From: Bordetella flabilis
GTDB lineage: Bacteria; Pseudomonadota; Gammaproteobacteria; Burkholderiales; Burkholderiaceae_B
NCBI RefSeq assembly: GCF_001676725.1
Contig: NZ_CP016172.1
Coordinates: 434,001-498,000 of the forward strand
Direction: 5' to 3'
DNA length: 64,000 bases
Positions 18,517 through 26,808 of the stretch are shown here, one piece after another. Position 1 is the stretch's first letter. The number at the start of each line of letters is the position of its first letter. The notes under the pieces are model-generated. The model worked only from the letters and a program-made list of their open reading frames with translations. It was not told where the DNA came from and made no database searches. The position numbers and the translations under genes were made by a program.

Positions 18517-20052
18517 ATGGCGCGAAATGACGATGACACTTCACCTTCAAAATCAACGGCCGAAGCAGGCAGGGTCGAAGGCGTTATGCCGGGTGGCGGA
18601 ACGGTGCCTTTCCGGTTGCCGGCCGGTGCATTGAATTATCTCGACCGTAATCAGTACATCTCCAATATGGAGATCATTGCCTATTATCCGTCGATCAAGC
18701 TGAGGATGTTCGGGGATGAACATTCATGCATGTGGGCCAAGGGAAAGCGCCGCCTCATCGCGTTTCAGGGGGGCTGGGTCGATATCACGGACCCCTTGAA
18801 GGCGACGGTGATCGACGAAGGGAACCTCGCCACATTCCAAAGCTGCGTATACAACCAGCAGCTGAAAAAGTGGATCCGCATAGTCGCGCACCAGATGCCG
18901 CTGACACCCGGCACGCCACAATATCCGCGCGGGAAATATCACGCGGAATACGCGCGAAAGGCCATGGACAATCCCGGCTTCCGAGGCGTCAAGATCTACG
19001 ATGTGACGAATCCTGAGAAGACCGAGCTGCTGAGCGAGTTCGAAACGGGAAGCACGGGCCACGGCGTCCATCTGCCGTTCTACGACGGCGGCCGATACGC
19101 CTATCTCTCCTGTGGTTGGGACGACCAATTGCGCATGGAAAGCACGGAGCGCGTCTACAGCAACGGCTTGATGATCGTGGACATGTCCGATCCGGCCAGG
19201 TTGAAGGAAATATCGCGATGGTGGGTTCCGGGTCAGAGGCTGGATGAGGAGGAGCACTACCGGGCAACATATCCGTTTGCCGGAGATCAATGCTCGTGGA
19301 CCGGCAACCGGACTCCCTGTGTCGTCCCAGTCAGGGTCGAGGATGGCGGTACGGTCGGATACGGTGGATGGGGCCATTTCGGGATGTATGTCCATGACCT
19401 GTCCGACATTCGCAATCCCAAGGTTTATGGCCGGGTGACGCATCCGCTCGAAGCTATTGGCGCCATTCCGTACCACCATGTCGTCCCTGTGACGGCCGAT
19501 CCGGAACGCTACCCGCACCTGCAAAACCTCGTGATCGGGATACCGGAGGCCCTTGAGTCCGATTGTCGTGAGCCGTTTCACACGAGCTATGTCATCGATG
19601 TGAAGGACCCGATCCAGCCGCGCATCATCGGTCTCTTCCCGCGTCCGATGCCCCATCCCGATGCGCCCTATAAGGACTTTGCGATGGCGCGAGGGCGATT
19701 CAGCTCGCGGGTCATGCAGAACTGGATCGCGCCCGGGAAATCACGTCCGGATGTGGTCGCATTGTCATATCTCAATGCAGGCGTTCGCCTCTTTGACATT
19801 TCGGATCCCACAGAGCCAAAAGAGGTCGCGTACTTCGTCCCGCCGCGCGACGGTGAAATCGACGACTACATGAGCTGGCGTCGCGGCACGACAGAAGCCG
19901 TTTTCATTGAATGGGATCGGAACCTTATCTGGGTATCGACGCATGCGGGCATCTACTGCCTGTCGGCTCCCTTCCTTGGAAAACCGGCGCTTCAGCCGAT
20001 GGCCGTTACGCAATGGTCGGTCCCGCATGTAAACGTCGGGTGGGAAGAATAG
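18517..20052 (+). CDS. LVIVD-repeat beta-propeller-like protein, function unknown
   Basis: 511 residues, no signal peptide. At least six LVIVD-type repeats can be read, each a strand plus an (I/V)xDVxDPxxPxxxxxx turn: WVDITDPLKATVIDE (residue ~87), VKIYDVTNPEKTEL (~158), LMIVDMSDPARLKE (~217), MYVHDLSDIRNPKV (~289), SYVIDVKDPIQPRI (~357) and VRLFDISDPTEPKE (~423). Such repeats usually build a beta propeller. No catalytic signature was recognised, but His-rich turns (HLPFYDGG, PYHHVVPV) could bind metal. The ATG at 18517 has GGAGA upstream. It follows a Bug receptor gene, so its job may be linked to that ligand. GC is below the window average. Confidence 0.75.
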   Translation: MARNDDDTSPSKSTAEAGRVEGVMPGGGTVPFRLPAGALNYLDRNQYISNMEIIAYYPSIKLRMFGDEHSCMWAKGKRRLIAFQGGWVDITDPLKATVIDEGNLATFQSCVYNQQLKKWIRIVAHQMPLTPGTPQYPRGKYHAEYARKAMDNPGFRGVKIYDVTNPEKTELLSEFETGSTGHGVHLPFYDGGRYAYLSCGWDDQLRMESTERVYSNGLMIVDMSDPARLKEISRWWVPGQRLDEEEHYRATYPFAGDQCSWTGNRTPCVVPVRVEDGGTVGYGGWGHFGMYVHDLSDIRNPKVYGRVTHPLEAIGAIPYHHVVPVTADPERYPHLQNLVIGIPEALESDCREPFHTSYVIDVKDPIQPRIIGLFPRPMPHPDAPYKDFAMARGRFSSRVMQNWIAPGKSRPDVVALSYLNAGVRLFDISDPTEPKEVAYFVPPRDGEIDDYMSWRRGTTEAVFIEWDRNLIWVSTHAGIYCLSAPFLGKPALQPMAVTQWSVPHVNVGWEE

Positions 20053-20328
20053 AGCCCTGCCGCGTGCGATGCAGGCGAAATAGAAGTCGAAAATCCGGAC
20101 GATTCAGAACAAATCCGAGACCACGGAATACGCGGCCAACGCTACGATCACTACCCTCTATTCGTGGAAGGGAAGAGATAAGGAATGCGTATTCCGGCAG
20201 TGATCGGTTCCGTGGCGATCAACGCACTTGTGGTGACAGCGGCGTCCGCCTGCGGCCGGGCCGGCCATGGTCGTGTGCGACCCGTCGGCCGAAGCAACCG
20301 ATCCGGAGCGCGCCGCTAGGTTGCCGCC

Positions 20329-21759
20329 GTGAACAAGGCAACCTACGCGCGCGGCGCGGACCTGCACATTCAGCTCGACCGCGGCGCGAAGCTGTCCCTG
20401 TCAGAACAAATCCGGGTAAGTATCAGCAGGGCAATAGAGTCCGGCCTGCTCGCCCCCGGTACGCGATTGCCTTCATGGCAGGCGCTTGCCTCGCATCTTG
20501 GTGTGGCACGCGGCACGGTCCAAACGGCCTACGAACGGTTATCCGATGCCCAGGTGATCGAGACATTCCGGGCCGGGGGCACGCGCGTGGCCCCCAGGCT
20601 TCGCACCGTGGCGGCCCAATGCGAAACGCCGCGGGTCGGCGAGTTCATGAGGGCCTATCAGGAGATGAACGCCGGACCCGCTATCTTTCAGCTCGGCATT
20701 CCGGCGTTTGAAGCGCTGCCGGAAAAGCTCTTTGCACGGGCTCGTTCTTCCAACCTGTTGAAGGTCGGCTGTATATCGTCACTTCTCTACCCGGACCCTA
20801 GAGGCGAGTTCGAGCTGCGCCGCGAGATCGCGGCTTATCTCGCCATCGCCAGGAACCTCCACTGCTATCCGGAGCAGGTGTTCATCACGTCAGGATACGT
20901 TTCTGGTCTAGGCCTTGCACTGCAGGTGCTCGGCCTGTGCGGCAAGAAGGTCTGGATGGAAGAACCCGGCTTCAGGGTCACCCGGAAAGGCCTGGAGCTG
21001 GCGCGCTTGAATATCGTGGCGGTACCTGTCGATTCCGAAGGGATCAACGTAGGGTATGGAATCGATAACGCCGGGGACGCCGCGTTAGCCGTTGTGACGC
21101 CTGGTCAACAAGCGCCCCTGGGCCGCACGCTGTCTTTGAGGCGACGGCTTCAGTTGCTGGAATGGGCTGTCGCGAGCGAGGCGTGGATTATCGAAGACGA
21201 CTACCTCAGCGAACTGCAACTCGACGGCAGGGCGACACCGGCGCTGGCCTCCCTGGACGAGGGCAACCGCGTTATCCACATAGGCTCGTTCAGCAAGACC
21301 GTCAGTCCGGCGCTGCGACTTGGATTTGTCGTAGCGCCTCCGAAGCTCACCAACGCATTCTCCGAGGTGGTCGCGACACTCGCACCCGCGCCGTCGCCAT
21401 TGCTTCAGATCGACATGGCCCGGTTCATGCGTGATGGCCACTATATCCGCCGTGTGCGTCGGCTCAAGCGTTTATATCGCGCGCAGCGTGATGCCCTGTG
21501 CCAGGAGCTGCAAATGCGCGACGCACAGTGGCTTGGGGCAGGGCTGGCAGTGCTTCTCAAGCTTCCGGAAGGCGCGTCCGACGTCGAGATCGTTCGGGAA
21601 GCGATGACCCACGGCATGGCGCCTTCGCCATTGTCGGCGTGGTTCTCGTGTCCATCCTGGACCTCGCCTGGTCTTCTGCTCGGGGTCGCCACGGCGCCGG
21701 CATCGCACGTGGCCAAATCCTGCCGTCGATTGTTCGAGATCATCGACCGATATCAATAG
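20329..21759 (+). CDS. MocR/PdxR-type GntR regulator with aminotransferase-like domain
   Basis: 476 residues from a GTG start. Residues ~25-95 form a GntR winged helix (SLSEQIRVSISRAIESGLL, then LGVARGTVQTAYERL). The rest is a class-I aminotransferase fold: the YPDPRGEFELRREIAAYL motif, SGYVSGLGLALQVL, EDDYLSEL with the cofactor-contacting Asp, and SFSKTVSPALRLGF with the PLP lysine. Such proteins sense PLP or a PLP adduct and control amino-acid, GABA, taurine or vitamin B6 genes. Its target could be the Bug/LVIVD genes upstream or the reductase cluster downstream. Confidence 0.9.
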   Translation: MNKATYARGADLHIQLDRGAKLSLSEQIRVSISRAIESGLLAPGTRLPSWQALASHLGVARGTVQTAYERLSDAQVIETFRAGGTRVAPRLRTVAAQCETPRVGEFMRAYQEMNAGPAIFQLGIPAFEALPEKLFARARSSNLLKVGCISSLLYPDPRGEFELRREIAAYLAIARNLHCYPEQVFITSGYVSGLGLALQVLGLCGKKVWMEEPGFRVTRKGLELARLNIVAVPVDSEGINVGYGIDNAGDAALAVVTPGQQAPLGRTLSLRRRLQLLEWAVASEAWIIEDDYLSELQLDGRATPALASLDEGNRVIHIGSFSKTVSPALRLGFVVAPPKLTNAFSEVVATLAPAPSPLLQIDMARFMRDGHYIRRVRRLKRLYRAQRDALCQELQMRDAQWLGAGLAVLLKLPEGASDVEIVREAMTHGMAPSPLSAWFSCPSWTSPGLLLGVATAPASHVAKSCRRLFEIIDRYQ

Positions 21760-21784
21760 CGGAATGGTTTCCGGCTGGGAAAAG

Positions 21785-21806
21785 TGATCCGGCTTTCCGG
21801 GTCACG
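21785..21806 (+). terminator. possible hairpin terminator after the MocR gene
   Basis: GTGATCCGG and CCGGGTCAC form a 9-bp stem (one G-T pair) with a CTTT loop, 26 bp after the MocR stop. No T run follows, so its efficiency as a terminator is doubtful. Confidence 0.35.
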
Positions 21807-21946
21807 CACGATTCGTTCCTCGCGGCCGTGCCGGCAATCGCCAGTCACCATTCTTAGTACACACGAAATCGAGCAATCTTGGTTCTTCTATTCGATGCTG
21901 CCCCGGTACAGAATTCGCCCCAGTCCTCTCGCCCATAGGAACAAGC

Positions 21947-22579
21947 ATGACCGAAGCGACCATGAGCAATCCCGTCATCAAAACCATCCTGAGCCGCAGC
22001 GCCACCAAATACTACGACCGTGCCGCCACGCTGAGCGACGACCAGATCACCGAGTTGGTGCGAATCGGCACGAGCGCGCCGACATCCTTTCACCTGCAGA
22101 ACTGGCGCTTCATCGCCGTCCGCTCACGTGAAGCCAAGTCCCGGCTCGGCCCGATCGCGTGGAATCAGCCCGCGGTAACCGACGCAGCGGTTACCTTCAT
22201 CGTCTGTGGGCAACTGGTCGACACCAGCGTAATACCGGCGCGCCTGGCGCCGCTGGTGGAAGCGGGCGTCATGCCGGCGGCGATGGTGCCGGAATGGGAA
22301 ATCCCGGCGCGCGATCTGTATATGGCGTATCCGCAGCGCCGGCGCGACGAGGCCATACGCACCGCCACCTTCGGGGCGGCGGCGATAATCTACGCGGCGC
22401 GTTCGCTGGGGCTGGGCTCGACGCCGATGATCGGTTTCGATGCCGACGCAGTGCATCGCGAGTTCGGACTGGGAGAGGAAGAGGTGCCCGTCATGCTGTT
22501 GGCTGTCGGCGCGGAACGTCCGGGAAATTGGGCGCCGAAGCCGCGACTGCCGGTGGCTGATGTATTGGACCTCGTCTAA
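21947..22579 (+). CDS. nitroreductase-family FMN oxidoreductase
   Basis: 210 residues with the nitroreductase pattern. ILSRSATKYYD is the N-terminal FMN phosphate-binding arginine motif, followed by IGTSAPTSFHLQNWRFIAV, and GLGSTPMIGFD with a late conserved FGLGEEEVPVMLLAVG strand. It would use NAD(P)H to reduce nitroaromatics, quinones or enals. It opens a rightward run of redox/detoxification genes. ATG at 21947 behind TAGGAA; a second ATG five codons later is possible. Confidence 0.88.
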   Translation: MTEATMSNPVIKTILSRSATKYYDRAATLSDDQITELVRIGTSAPTSFHLQNWRFIAVRSREAKSRLGPIAWNQPAVTDAAVTFIVCGQLVDTSVIPARLAPLVEAGVMPAAMVPEWEIPARDLYMAYPQRRRDEAIRTATFGAAAIIYAARSLGLGSTPMIGFDADAVHREFGLGEEEVPVMLLAVGAERPGNWAPKPRLPVADVLDLV

Positions 22580-22692
22580 TTATTGGCCAAGCCAGTGAAT
22601 CGCGGACGCTGCAGCAGCCAGACCTGCTGCTTCGAAGACGGAACACGTGCGTAATGCCGTCCTTGGCTGTGTCAAGCCTCTCGAGCAGGCGC

Positions 22693-23325
22693 ATGAATAT
22701 TCTTCATATCGACTGCAGTCCGCGACCGGATTCGCACAGTCGCCGGCTGTCAGCGGCAATCGTCGAAAAGCTGCTTGTGATCCTGCCCGATGCAGATGTC
22801 AGCCGTCGGGATCTGGGGTATCACCCCATACCCCATATGGGGCCCGACTATGCAGCCGTCCTGGCGTCGCCCGCGTCGCTGGCGGCGGCGGGCCGGTCCA
22901 GCAGCGCGCTGGTTCTTGCGGAGCAACTCATCGACGAGGTCGAGAGCGCCGACGTCATCGTCATCGGCACGCCGATGAACAATTTCACGATCCCTTCCGT
23001 ATTGAAGGCGTGGATCGATCAGATTCTCCGTGTCGGCCGCACGATGAAGTCGACACCGTCCGGCAAGGTGGGGATGCTGCAGGACCGACCCGTGTTTGTC
23101 GGGATCGCTTCGGGTGGGATGTTTACCGGCGATCGGGCCAACCAGCCGGACTTCCTCACGCCCTATCTTTCCGCGGCGCTCGGCTGCATCGGCCTTACTT
23201 CAGTTCATTACCTGCCTATCGAAGGCACTGCCTTTATCGACCAAGCATGCGCTGCGGAAATCTGCGTTTCGCTTATCGACGAGATTGAACCGGTGATGCT
23301 CAGCCTCATGCTGGGTTTCATTTGA
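22693..23325 (+). CDS. FMN-dependent NADH-azoreductase-like flavodoxin-fold reductase
   Basis: 210 residues. ILHIDCSPRPDSHSRRLSAAIVE is the phosphate loop of the flavodoxin_2/AzoR family, read as two blocks. GTPMNNFTIPSVLKAWIDQILRVGRT is the diagnostic AzoR segment that binds the flavin and closes the active site. It reduces quinones and azo compounds by two-electron transfer. The ATG at 22693 was chosen because the family always starts a few residues before the first beta strand. It sits between a nitroreductase and an AhpD-like gene, consistent with electrophile detoxification. Confidence 0.88.
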   Translation: MNILHIDCSPRPDSHSRRLSAAIVEKLLVILPDADVSRRDLGYHPIPHMGPDYAAVLASPASLAAAGRSSSALVLAEQLIDEVESADVIVIGTPMNNFTIPSVLKAWIDQILRVGRTMKSTPSGKVGMLQDRPVFVGIASGGMFTGDRANQPDFLTPYLSAALGCIGLTSVHYLPIEGTAFIDQACAAEICVSLIDEIEPVMLSLMLGFI

Positions 23326-23359
23326 GTGCTTGTAAACCAGTAGCTTAAGGAACACTACG

Positions 23360-23905
23360 ATGGCAAGAACCACAGCTCTGAAGCCCGAACAAGTGCCGGC
23401 GGATTCCAAGCCGACGCTCGATGGGTTCACCAAGAACATCGGATTTACCCCGAATATGATGGCGACGTTCGCGCAGAGCCCGATCGCGTTCAACGCATGG
23501 GCGACGCTGCTCGGCTCGTTGAGCAAGGCGCTCGACGTGAAGACCCGCGACAGCATCGGACTGGCTGTCTCTGAAGTGAACGGCTGCAACTATTGCCTGA
23601 CGGTGCACAGCTTCACAGCCGAACACATGGCCAAGCTGCCGGCCGATGAAGTCGTCCTGGCGCGCAAGGGCCATGCGACCGATCCGAAGCGCGACGCCGC
23701 CCTTCAGTTTGCGCGCAAAGTCATCGAAACCCGCGGTCAAGTCGATGACGCTGATCTGAAGGCTGTCCGTGATGCCGGCTACACGGATGCAAACGTCATG
23801 GAGATCGTTGCGCTGGTAGCCATGTATTCCCTGACCAACTTCTTCAATAACGTGTTCGATCCGGAGAAGGACTTCCCGGCGGTTGCGCCGGCAGGCTCGA
23901 TCTGA
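23360..23905 (+). CDS. AhpD-like carboxymuconolactone-decarboxylase-family protein
   Basis: 181 residues. The CMD domain is clear: VSEVNGCNYCLTVHSFTAEHM holds the Glu, the CxxC pair and the His that make up the peroxidase/disulfide-reductase site of AhpD-type proteins. GFTPNMMATFAQSPIAFNAW before it is the usual lead-in helix. It is probably an alkylhydroperoxidase-like antioxidant protein. A ribosome site (AAGGAA) lies upstream, and a long hairpin ending in TTTT follows the gene. Confidence 0.88.
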   Translation: MARTTALKPEQVPADSKPTLDGFTKNIGFTPNMMATFAQSPIAFNAWATLLGSLSKALDVKTRDSIGLAVSEVNGCNYCLTVHSFTAEHMAKLPADEVVLARKGHATDPKRDAALQFARKVIETRGQVDDADLKAVRDAGYTDANVMEIVALVAMYSLTNFFNNVFDPEKDFPAVAPAGSI

Positions 23906-23971
23906 ACGCCTTCCGCTTGGGGCGCCCCTATACGGCGTAGAAGCGATGCGGACCGATGCCAGCGCAATGCC

Positions 23972-24021
23972 AAAGCCCGGAGGCACCCAGGAGAGCGTCT
24001 TGGGGACGCACCCGGGCTTTT
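23972..24021 (+). terminator. rho-independent terminator, branched stem
   Basis: AAAGCCCGG (23972-23980) pairs with CCGGGCTTT (24012-24020) and runs into TTTT. The 31-base loop contains a second perfect hairpin, GCGTC-TTGGG-GACGC (23995-24009). Placed between the AhpD-like and SDR genes, it should end most rightward transcripts from the reductase genes. Confidence 0.6.
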
Positions 24022-24074
24022 CGTATGGGCCGAAGAGCCGTGCAAAACCGGAAGAATATTTCCAGGAGTGAAGG

Positions 24075-24785
24075 TTGATCAAACCACAGAAGGTCGTTGT
24101 GGTGACCGGTGCATCCCAAGGCATCGGCGCCACGGTCGTAAGGGAATTCCGGAAGCTGGGCTACTGCGTCGTCGCCACCTCGCGGTCAATCAAGCCTTCA
24201 GGCGACGCCAACATCCTAAGCATCGCCGGCGACATCGGCGATCCGGCAACCGCCCGGCGCGTCATGTCCGAGGGCGTGGCGCGATTTGGCCGTATCGATA
24301 CGCTGGTGAACAACGCGGGCATCTACATCGGAAAGCCTTTCACCGAGCATACCGATGAAGACTATGCGGCCGTGATGAATGTGAACATGGCAGGTTTCTA
24401 TCACATCACGCGACTGGCGATCGCAGAGATGGAGAAACATTCAAGTGGTCACGTGGTCACTGTCACGACGAGCATAGACCAGGTTGCAATCAGTGGGATC
24501 CATTCGGCCTTGGCGGCCATGACGAAGGGCGGCCTGAACGCCGCGACGAAATCACTGGCGATCGAGTACGCGAAGAAGGGAATTCGCGTGAACGCCGTCG
24601 CGCCGGGGAATATAAAGACGCCGATGCATGCACCTGAACATCACGAGGCACTGGCGGCATTCCAGCCTATCGGACGCATGGGCGAAACAATCGATATTGC
24701 CCAGGCGATTCTCTTTCTTGACTCCGCACCGTTCGTCACCGGAGAGATTCTGCACGTCGATGGTGGACAGAGTGCCGGCCGATGA
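24075..24785 (+). CDS. SDR-family oxidoreductase lacking the catalytic tyrosine
   Basis: 236 residues from a TTG start; AGGAG at 24064-24068, six bases upstream, supports it. The cofactor motif VTGASQGIGA and the structural NNAG are present. At the active site the usual Ser...YxxxK is altered: the serine region is VTTSIDQVAI, but the residue four before the lysine of MTKGGLNAATKSL is Ala and not Tyr, with a nearby His in GIHSALAAM. The protein may be inactive as a normal dehydrogenase or use another proton donor. It ends in an ATGA overlap with the AraC gene. Confidence 0.85.
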   Translation: MIKPQKVVVVTGASQGIGATVVREFRKLGYCVVATSRSIKPSGDANILSIAGDIGDPATARRVMSEGVARFGRIDTLVNNAGIYIGKPFTEHTDEDYAAVMNVNMAGFYHITRLAIAEMEKHSSGHVVTVTTSIDQVAISGIHSALAAMTKGGLNAATKSLAIEYAKKGIRVNAVAPGNIKTPMHAPEHHEALAAFQPIGRMGETIDIAQAILFLDSAPFVTGEILHVDGGQSAGR

Positions 24786-25759
24786 GCGCGTGCTTGTCTT
24801 CCATGCCGCAGTTCGACTGGCTGAGCCATCTCCTGCAAATGATCACCGTTACCAGCCAGCCGGAGGCCCGATGTGTCTACGGTGCGCCATGGCGCGTCGG
24901 CCGGGATCGGTCCGCGGCGCATGAGATTCCTTACCACGTCGTGCTGAAGGGCCGGGCGACTATTGCGGATCCGGAGACCGGTACGGCCAGAGAGCTGGCG
25001 GGCGGCGATATCGTGCTGTTGCCTCACGGGTCTGCGCACGTTCTGCACGATGGCGGCGGACATGCGCCGGGTCGTACCTGCAATCGACAAAGTTCTGAAG
25101 GATGGACGATTAGCGAAAATGACGGCCAGGGCGAGCACCTGGACATGCTGTGCGGTCGATTCTTCATAAGGCCGCCGCATGATCGGCTGATTCGTCACTA
25201 TCTACCGACGGTTCTGGTGGTGCGGTCCATGGACGGCCGTGGTGAAGAAGGTGCCGTGTGCGCCACGAGGCACCTGTCCAGTCTCGTAGGGCTGATGCGC
25301 ACTGAGCTCGCCGGCGACAAGCCGGGCCGATACGCCATTCTCAATGCGCTTACATCGGCGCTGTTCACACTGGCACTGCGCGCGGCAAGCGAATCCGACC
25401 GAGCGCCCGCGGGCTTGCTGGCCCTTGCCGGCCATCCGCGACTGGGCCCGGCCATTTCGGCCATGTTCTCGAATCCGGCGCACCCCTGGAGCCTCCCTGA
25501 ACTGGCCGACTTGTGCAGCATGTCGCGCGCCACCTTTATGCGGCACTTTCAACAAAAGCTCGGGCATTCGGCCAACGAACTGCTGACCGATATCCGGATG
25601 AGCCTGGCCGCGAACGAGCTGAAGAGGCCGGCGGTGACCACCGAGGTCGTTGCCGACTCAGTGGGGTATCGATCCGTGGCGGCTTTTCGACGCGTGTTCA
25701 CCGACAGGATGGGTATGACGCCAGGGAAATGGCGGCGCCTCGCGCGCGACGGCGAGTAA
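24782..25759 (+). CDS. AraC-family regulator with N-terminal cupin domain
   Basis: 325 residues. The N-terminal cupin-like sensor shows HVVLKGRATIADPE and GGDIVLLPHGSAHVL. The C-terminal double HTH has WSLPELADLCSMSRATFMRHFQQKLG and VADSVGYRSVAAFRRVFTDRMGMTPGKWRR. It overlaps the SDR stop by ATGA. Regulators of this layout often control adjacent reductase or hydroperoxidase genes in response to reactive chlorine, aldehydes or quinones. The best candidate targets are the 66-bp related promoters before the GST and YkgB-like genes. Confidence 0.9.
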   Translation: MSACLSSMPQFDWLSHLLQMITVTSQPEARCVYGAPWRVGRDRSAAHEIPYHVVLKGRATIADPETGTARELAGGDIVLLPHGSAHVLHDGGGHAPGRTCNRQSSEGWTISENDGQGEHLDMLCGRFFIRPPHDRLIRHYLPTVLVVRSMDGRGEEGAVCATRHLSSLVGLMRTELAGDKPGRYAILNALTSALFTLALRAASESDRAPAGLLALAGHPRLGPAISAMFSNPAHPWSLPELADLCSMSRATFMRHFQQKLGHSANELLTDIRMSLAANELKRPAVTTEVVADSVGYRSVAAFRRVFTDRMGMTPGKWRRLARDGE

Positions 25760-25791
25760 TACGTGGTTTAGGTGTGCGGATCGCCCTGTTG

Positions 25792-25857
25792 TTTGATTCT
25801 TGTTGGCATTCTATTGAGCTGATCCAGTCTCGATATCGGCATCGAGTCCGTCTAAAG
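25792..25857 (+). promoter_or_regulatory. AraC-type promoter element, copy 1 (before the GST gene)
   Basis: This 66-bp stretch aligns without gaps to 27840-27905 upstream of the YkgB-like gene, 48 of 66 bases identical. The best-conserved words are TTTGAT, TGGCA, TTGAGC, AGTCTCGA and ATCGG. TTGGCA and TTGAGC start 11 bp apart, one helix turn, as expected for the two half-sites of an AraC activator. The end CTAAAG lies 38 bp before the ATG. Confidence 0.65.
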
Positions 25858-25895
25858 CTCGTTCCGTACAAGCCTGGAAGGCTAGGAGTAAAACA

Positions 25896-26588
25896 ATGAC
25901 AGTCGATCATCCAATTTTCACGCGTTGGCCGATTCAATATCCTGATCGGTTGCAACTCTATTCCGCGCCGACGCCCAACGGAGTGAAGGTCGGAATCATG
26001 CTCGAGGAGACGGAGCTGGCCTATGAGCCACACCGCGTCGACATCATGGCGAACGAGAACCACGATCCGGCCTTCCTCGCGCTGAACCCCAATGGAAAAA
26101 TCCCGGCTATCTACGATCCGCACGGGCCGAGGGGTCGGCCACTGGCGCTGTTCGAATCGGGAGCGATCCTGATCTATCTCGCCGACAAGACCGGGCAACT
26201 CCTTTCCACCGATCCCGGCACGCGATATGAAACGATACAGTGGCTGATGTGGCAGATGGGCGGTGTCGGGCCGATGTTCGGCCAGGTCGGCTTCTTCAAT
26301 AAATTCGCTGGCAAGGCCTATGAGGACAAGCGTCCGTTGCAACGCTACGCGGCCGAATCAGCGCGGCTGCTGGGTGTGCTCGACGCACGCCTCGCCGACC
26401 GAGACTGGGTGATGGGTGCGGACTACAGCATCGCAGACATTTCGCTGCTCGGCTGGGTGCGCAACCTGATCGGCTTTTACGAAGCACGCGAGCTCGTCGG
26501 CTTCGACCGCTTTCGTCAGGTGCGGATATGGCTCGATCGTGGCCTGGCGCGTCCGGCTGTGCAGCGCGGCCTGGTGGTAACCGCCTAG
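25896..26588 (+). CDS. glutathione S-transferase, Nu class (YfcG/YghU/Ure2p-like)
   Basis: 230 residues. The thioredoxin-fold half starts LQLYSAPTPNGVKVGIMLEE; the Thr-Pro-Asn-Gly turn is diagnostic of Nu-class GSTs, which bind two glutathiones and act as disulfide reductases. LNPNGKIPAIYDP and FESGAILIYLADKTG complete the glutathione site, followed by the all-helical C-terminal domain with DYSIADISLLGW. A ribosome site (TAGGAG) precedes the ATG. It is expressed from the AraC-type promoter directly upstream, fitting a thiol or electrophile stress role. Confidence 0.92.
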   Translation: MTVDHPIFTRWPIQYPDRLQLYSAPTPNGVKVGIMLEETELAYEPHRVDIMANENHDPAFLALNPNGKIPAIYDPHGPRGRPLALFESGAILIYLADKTGQLLSTDPGTRYETIQWLMWQMGGVGPMFGQVGFFNKFAGKAYEDKRPLQRYAAESARLLGVLDARLADRDWVMGADYSIADISLLGWVRNLIGFYEARELVGFDRFRQVRIWLDRGLARPAVQRGLVVTA

Positions 26589-26808
26589 CCGCTGTCGTCA
26601 GCGTAGTTACGTCTGTCGGGAAAAGGAGTTTAATCGGGCCGTTAAGGCCGCGTCGGCGATACGGGCGGTTCGCAGCCACGCTCATACTGCACGAAGCAGG
26701 ACACGTGTCTGCGCAATCGCTATCGAAAATGTTCCCCCTGCCGCATCGACTTGATTGCGACCGTTGAAACAACGCGAGGAGAATGGCTCCAACTTCGATG
26801 GGGGTTCT

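Noticed and set aside
20185..20319. 44-codon open frame with a hydrophobic start (MRIPAVIGSVAINAL) before the MocR gene
   Set aside because: The end is Arg-rich without protein-like pattern, the lipobox is poor and no homologue is recognised. It may be a remnant.
23360..23905. Assigning the CxxC protein as a true carboxymuconolactone decarboxylase
   Set aside because: The CxxC-x3-His pattern belongs to the AhpD-like peroxidase branch, and no protocatechuate pathway genes are present.
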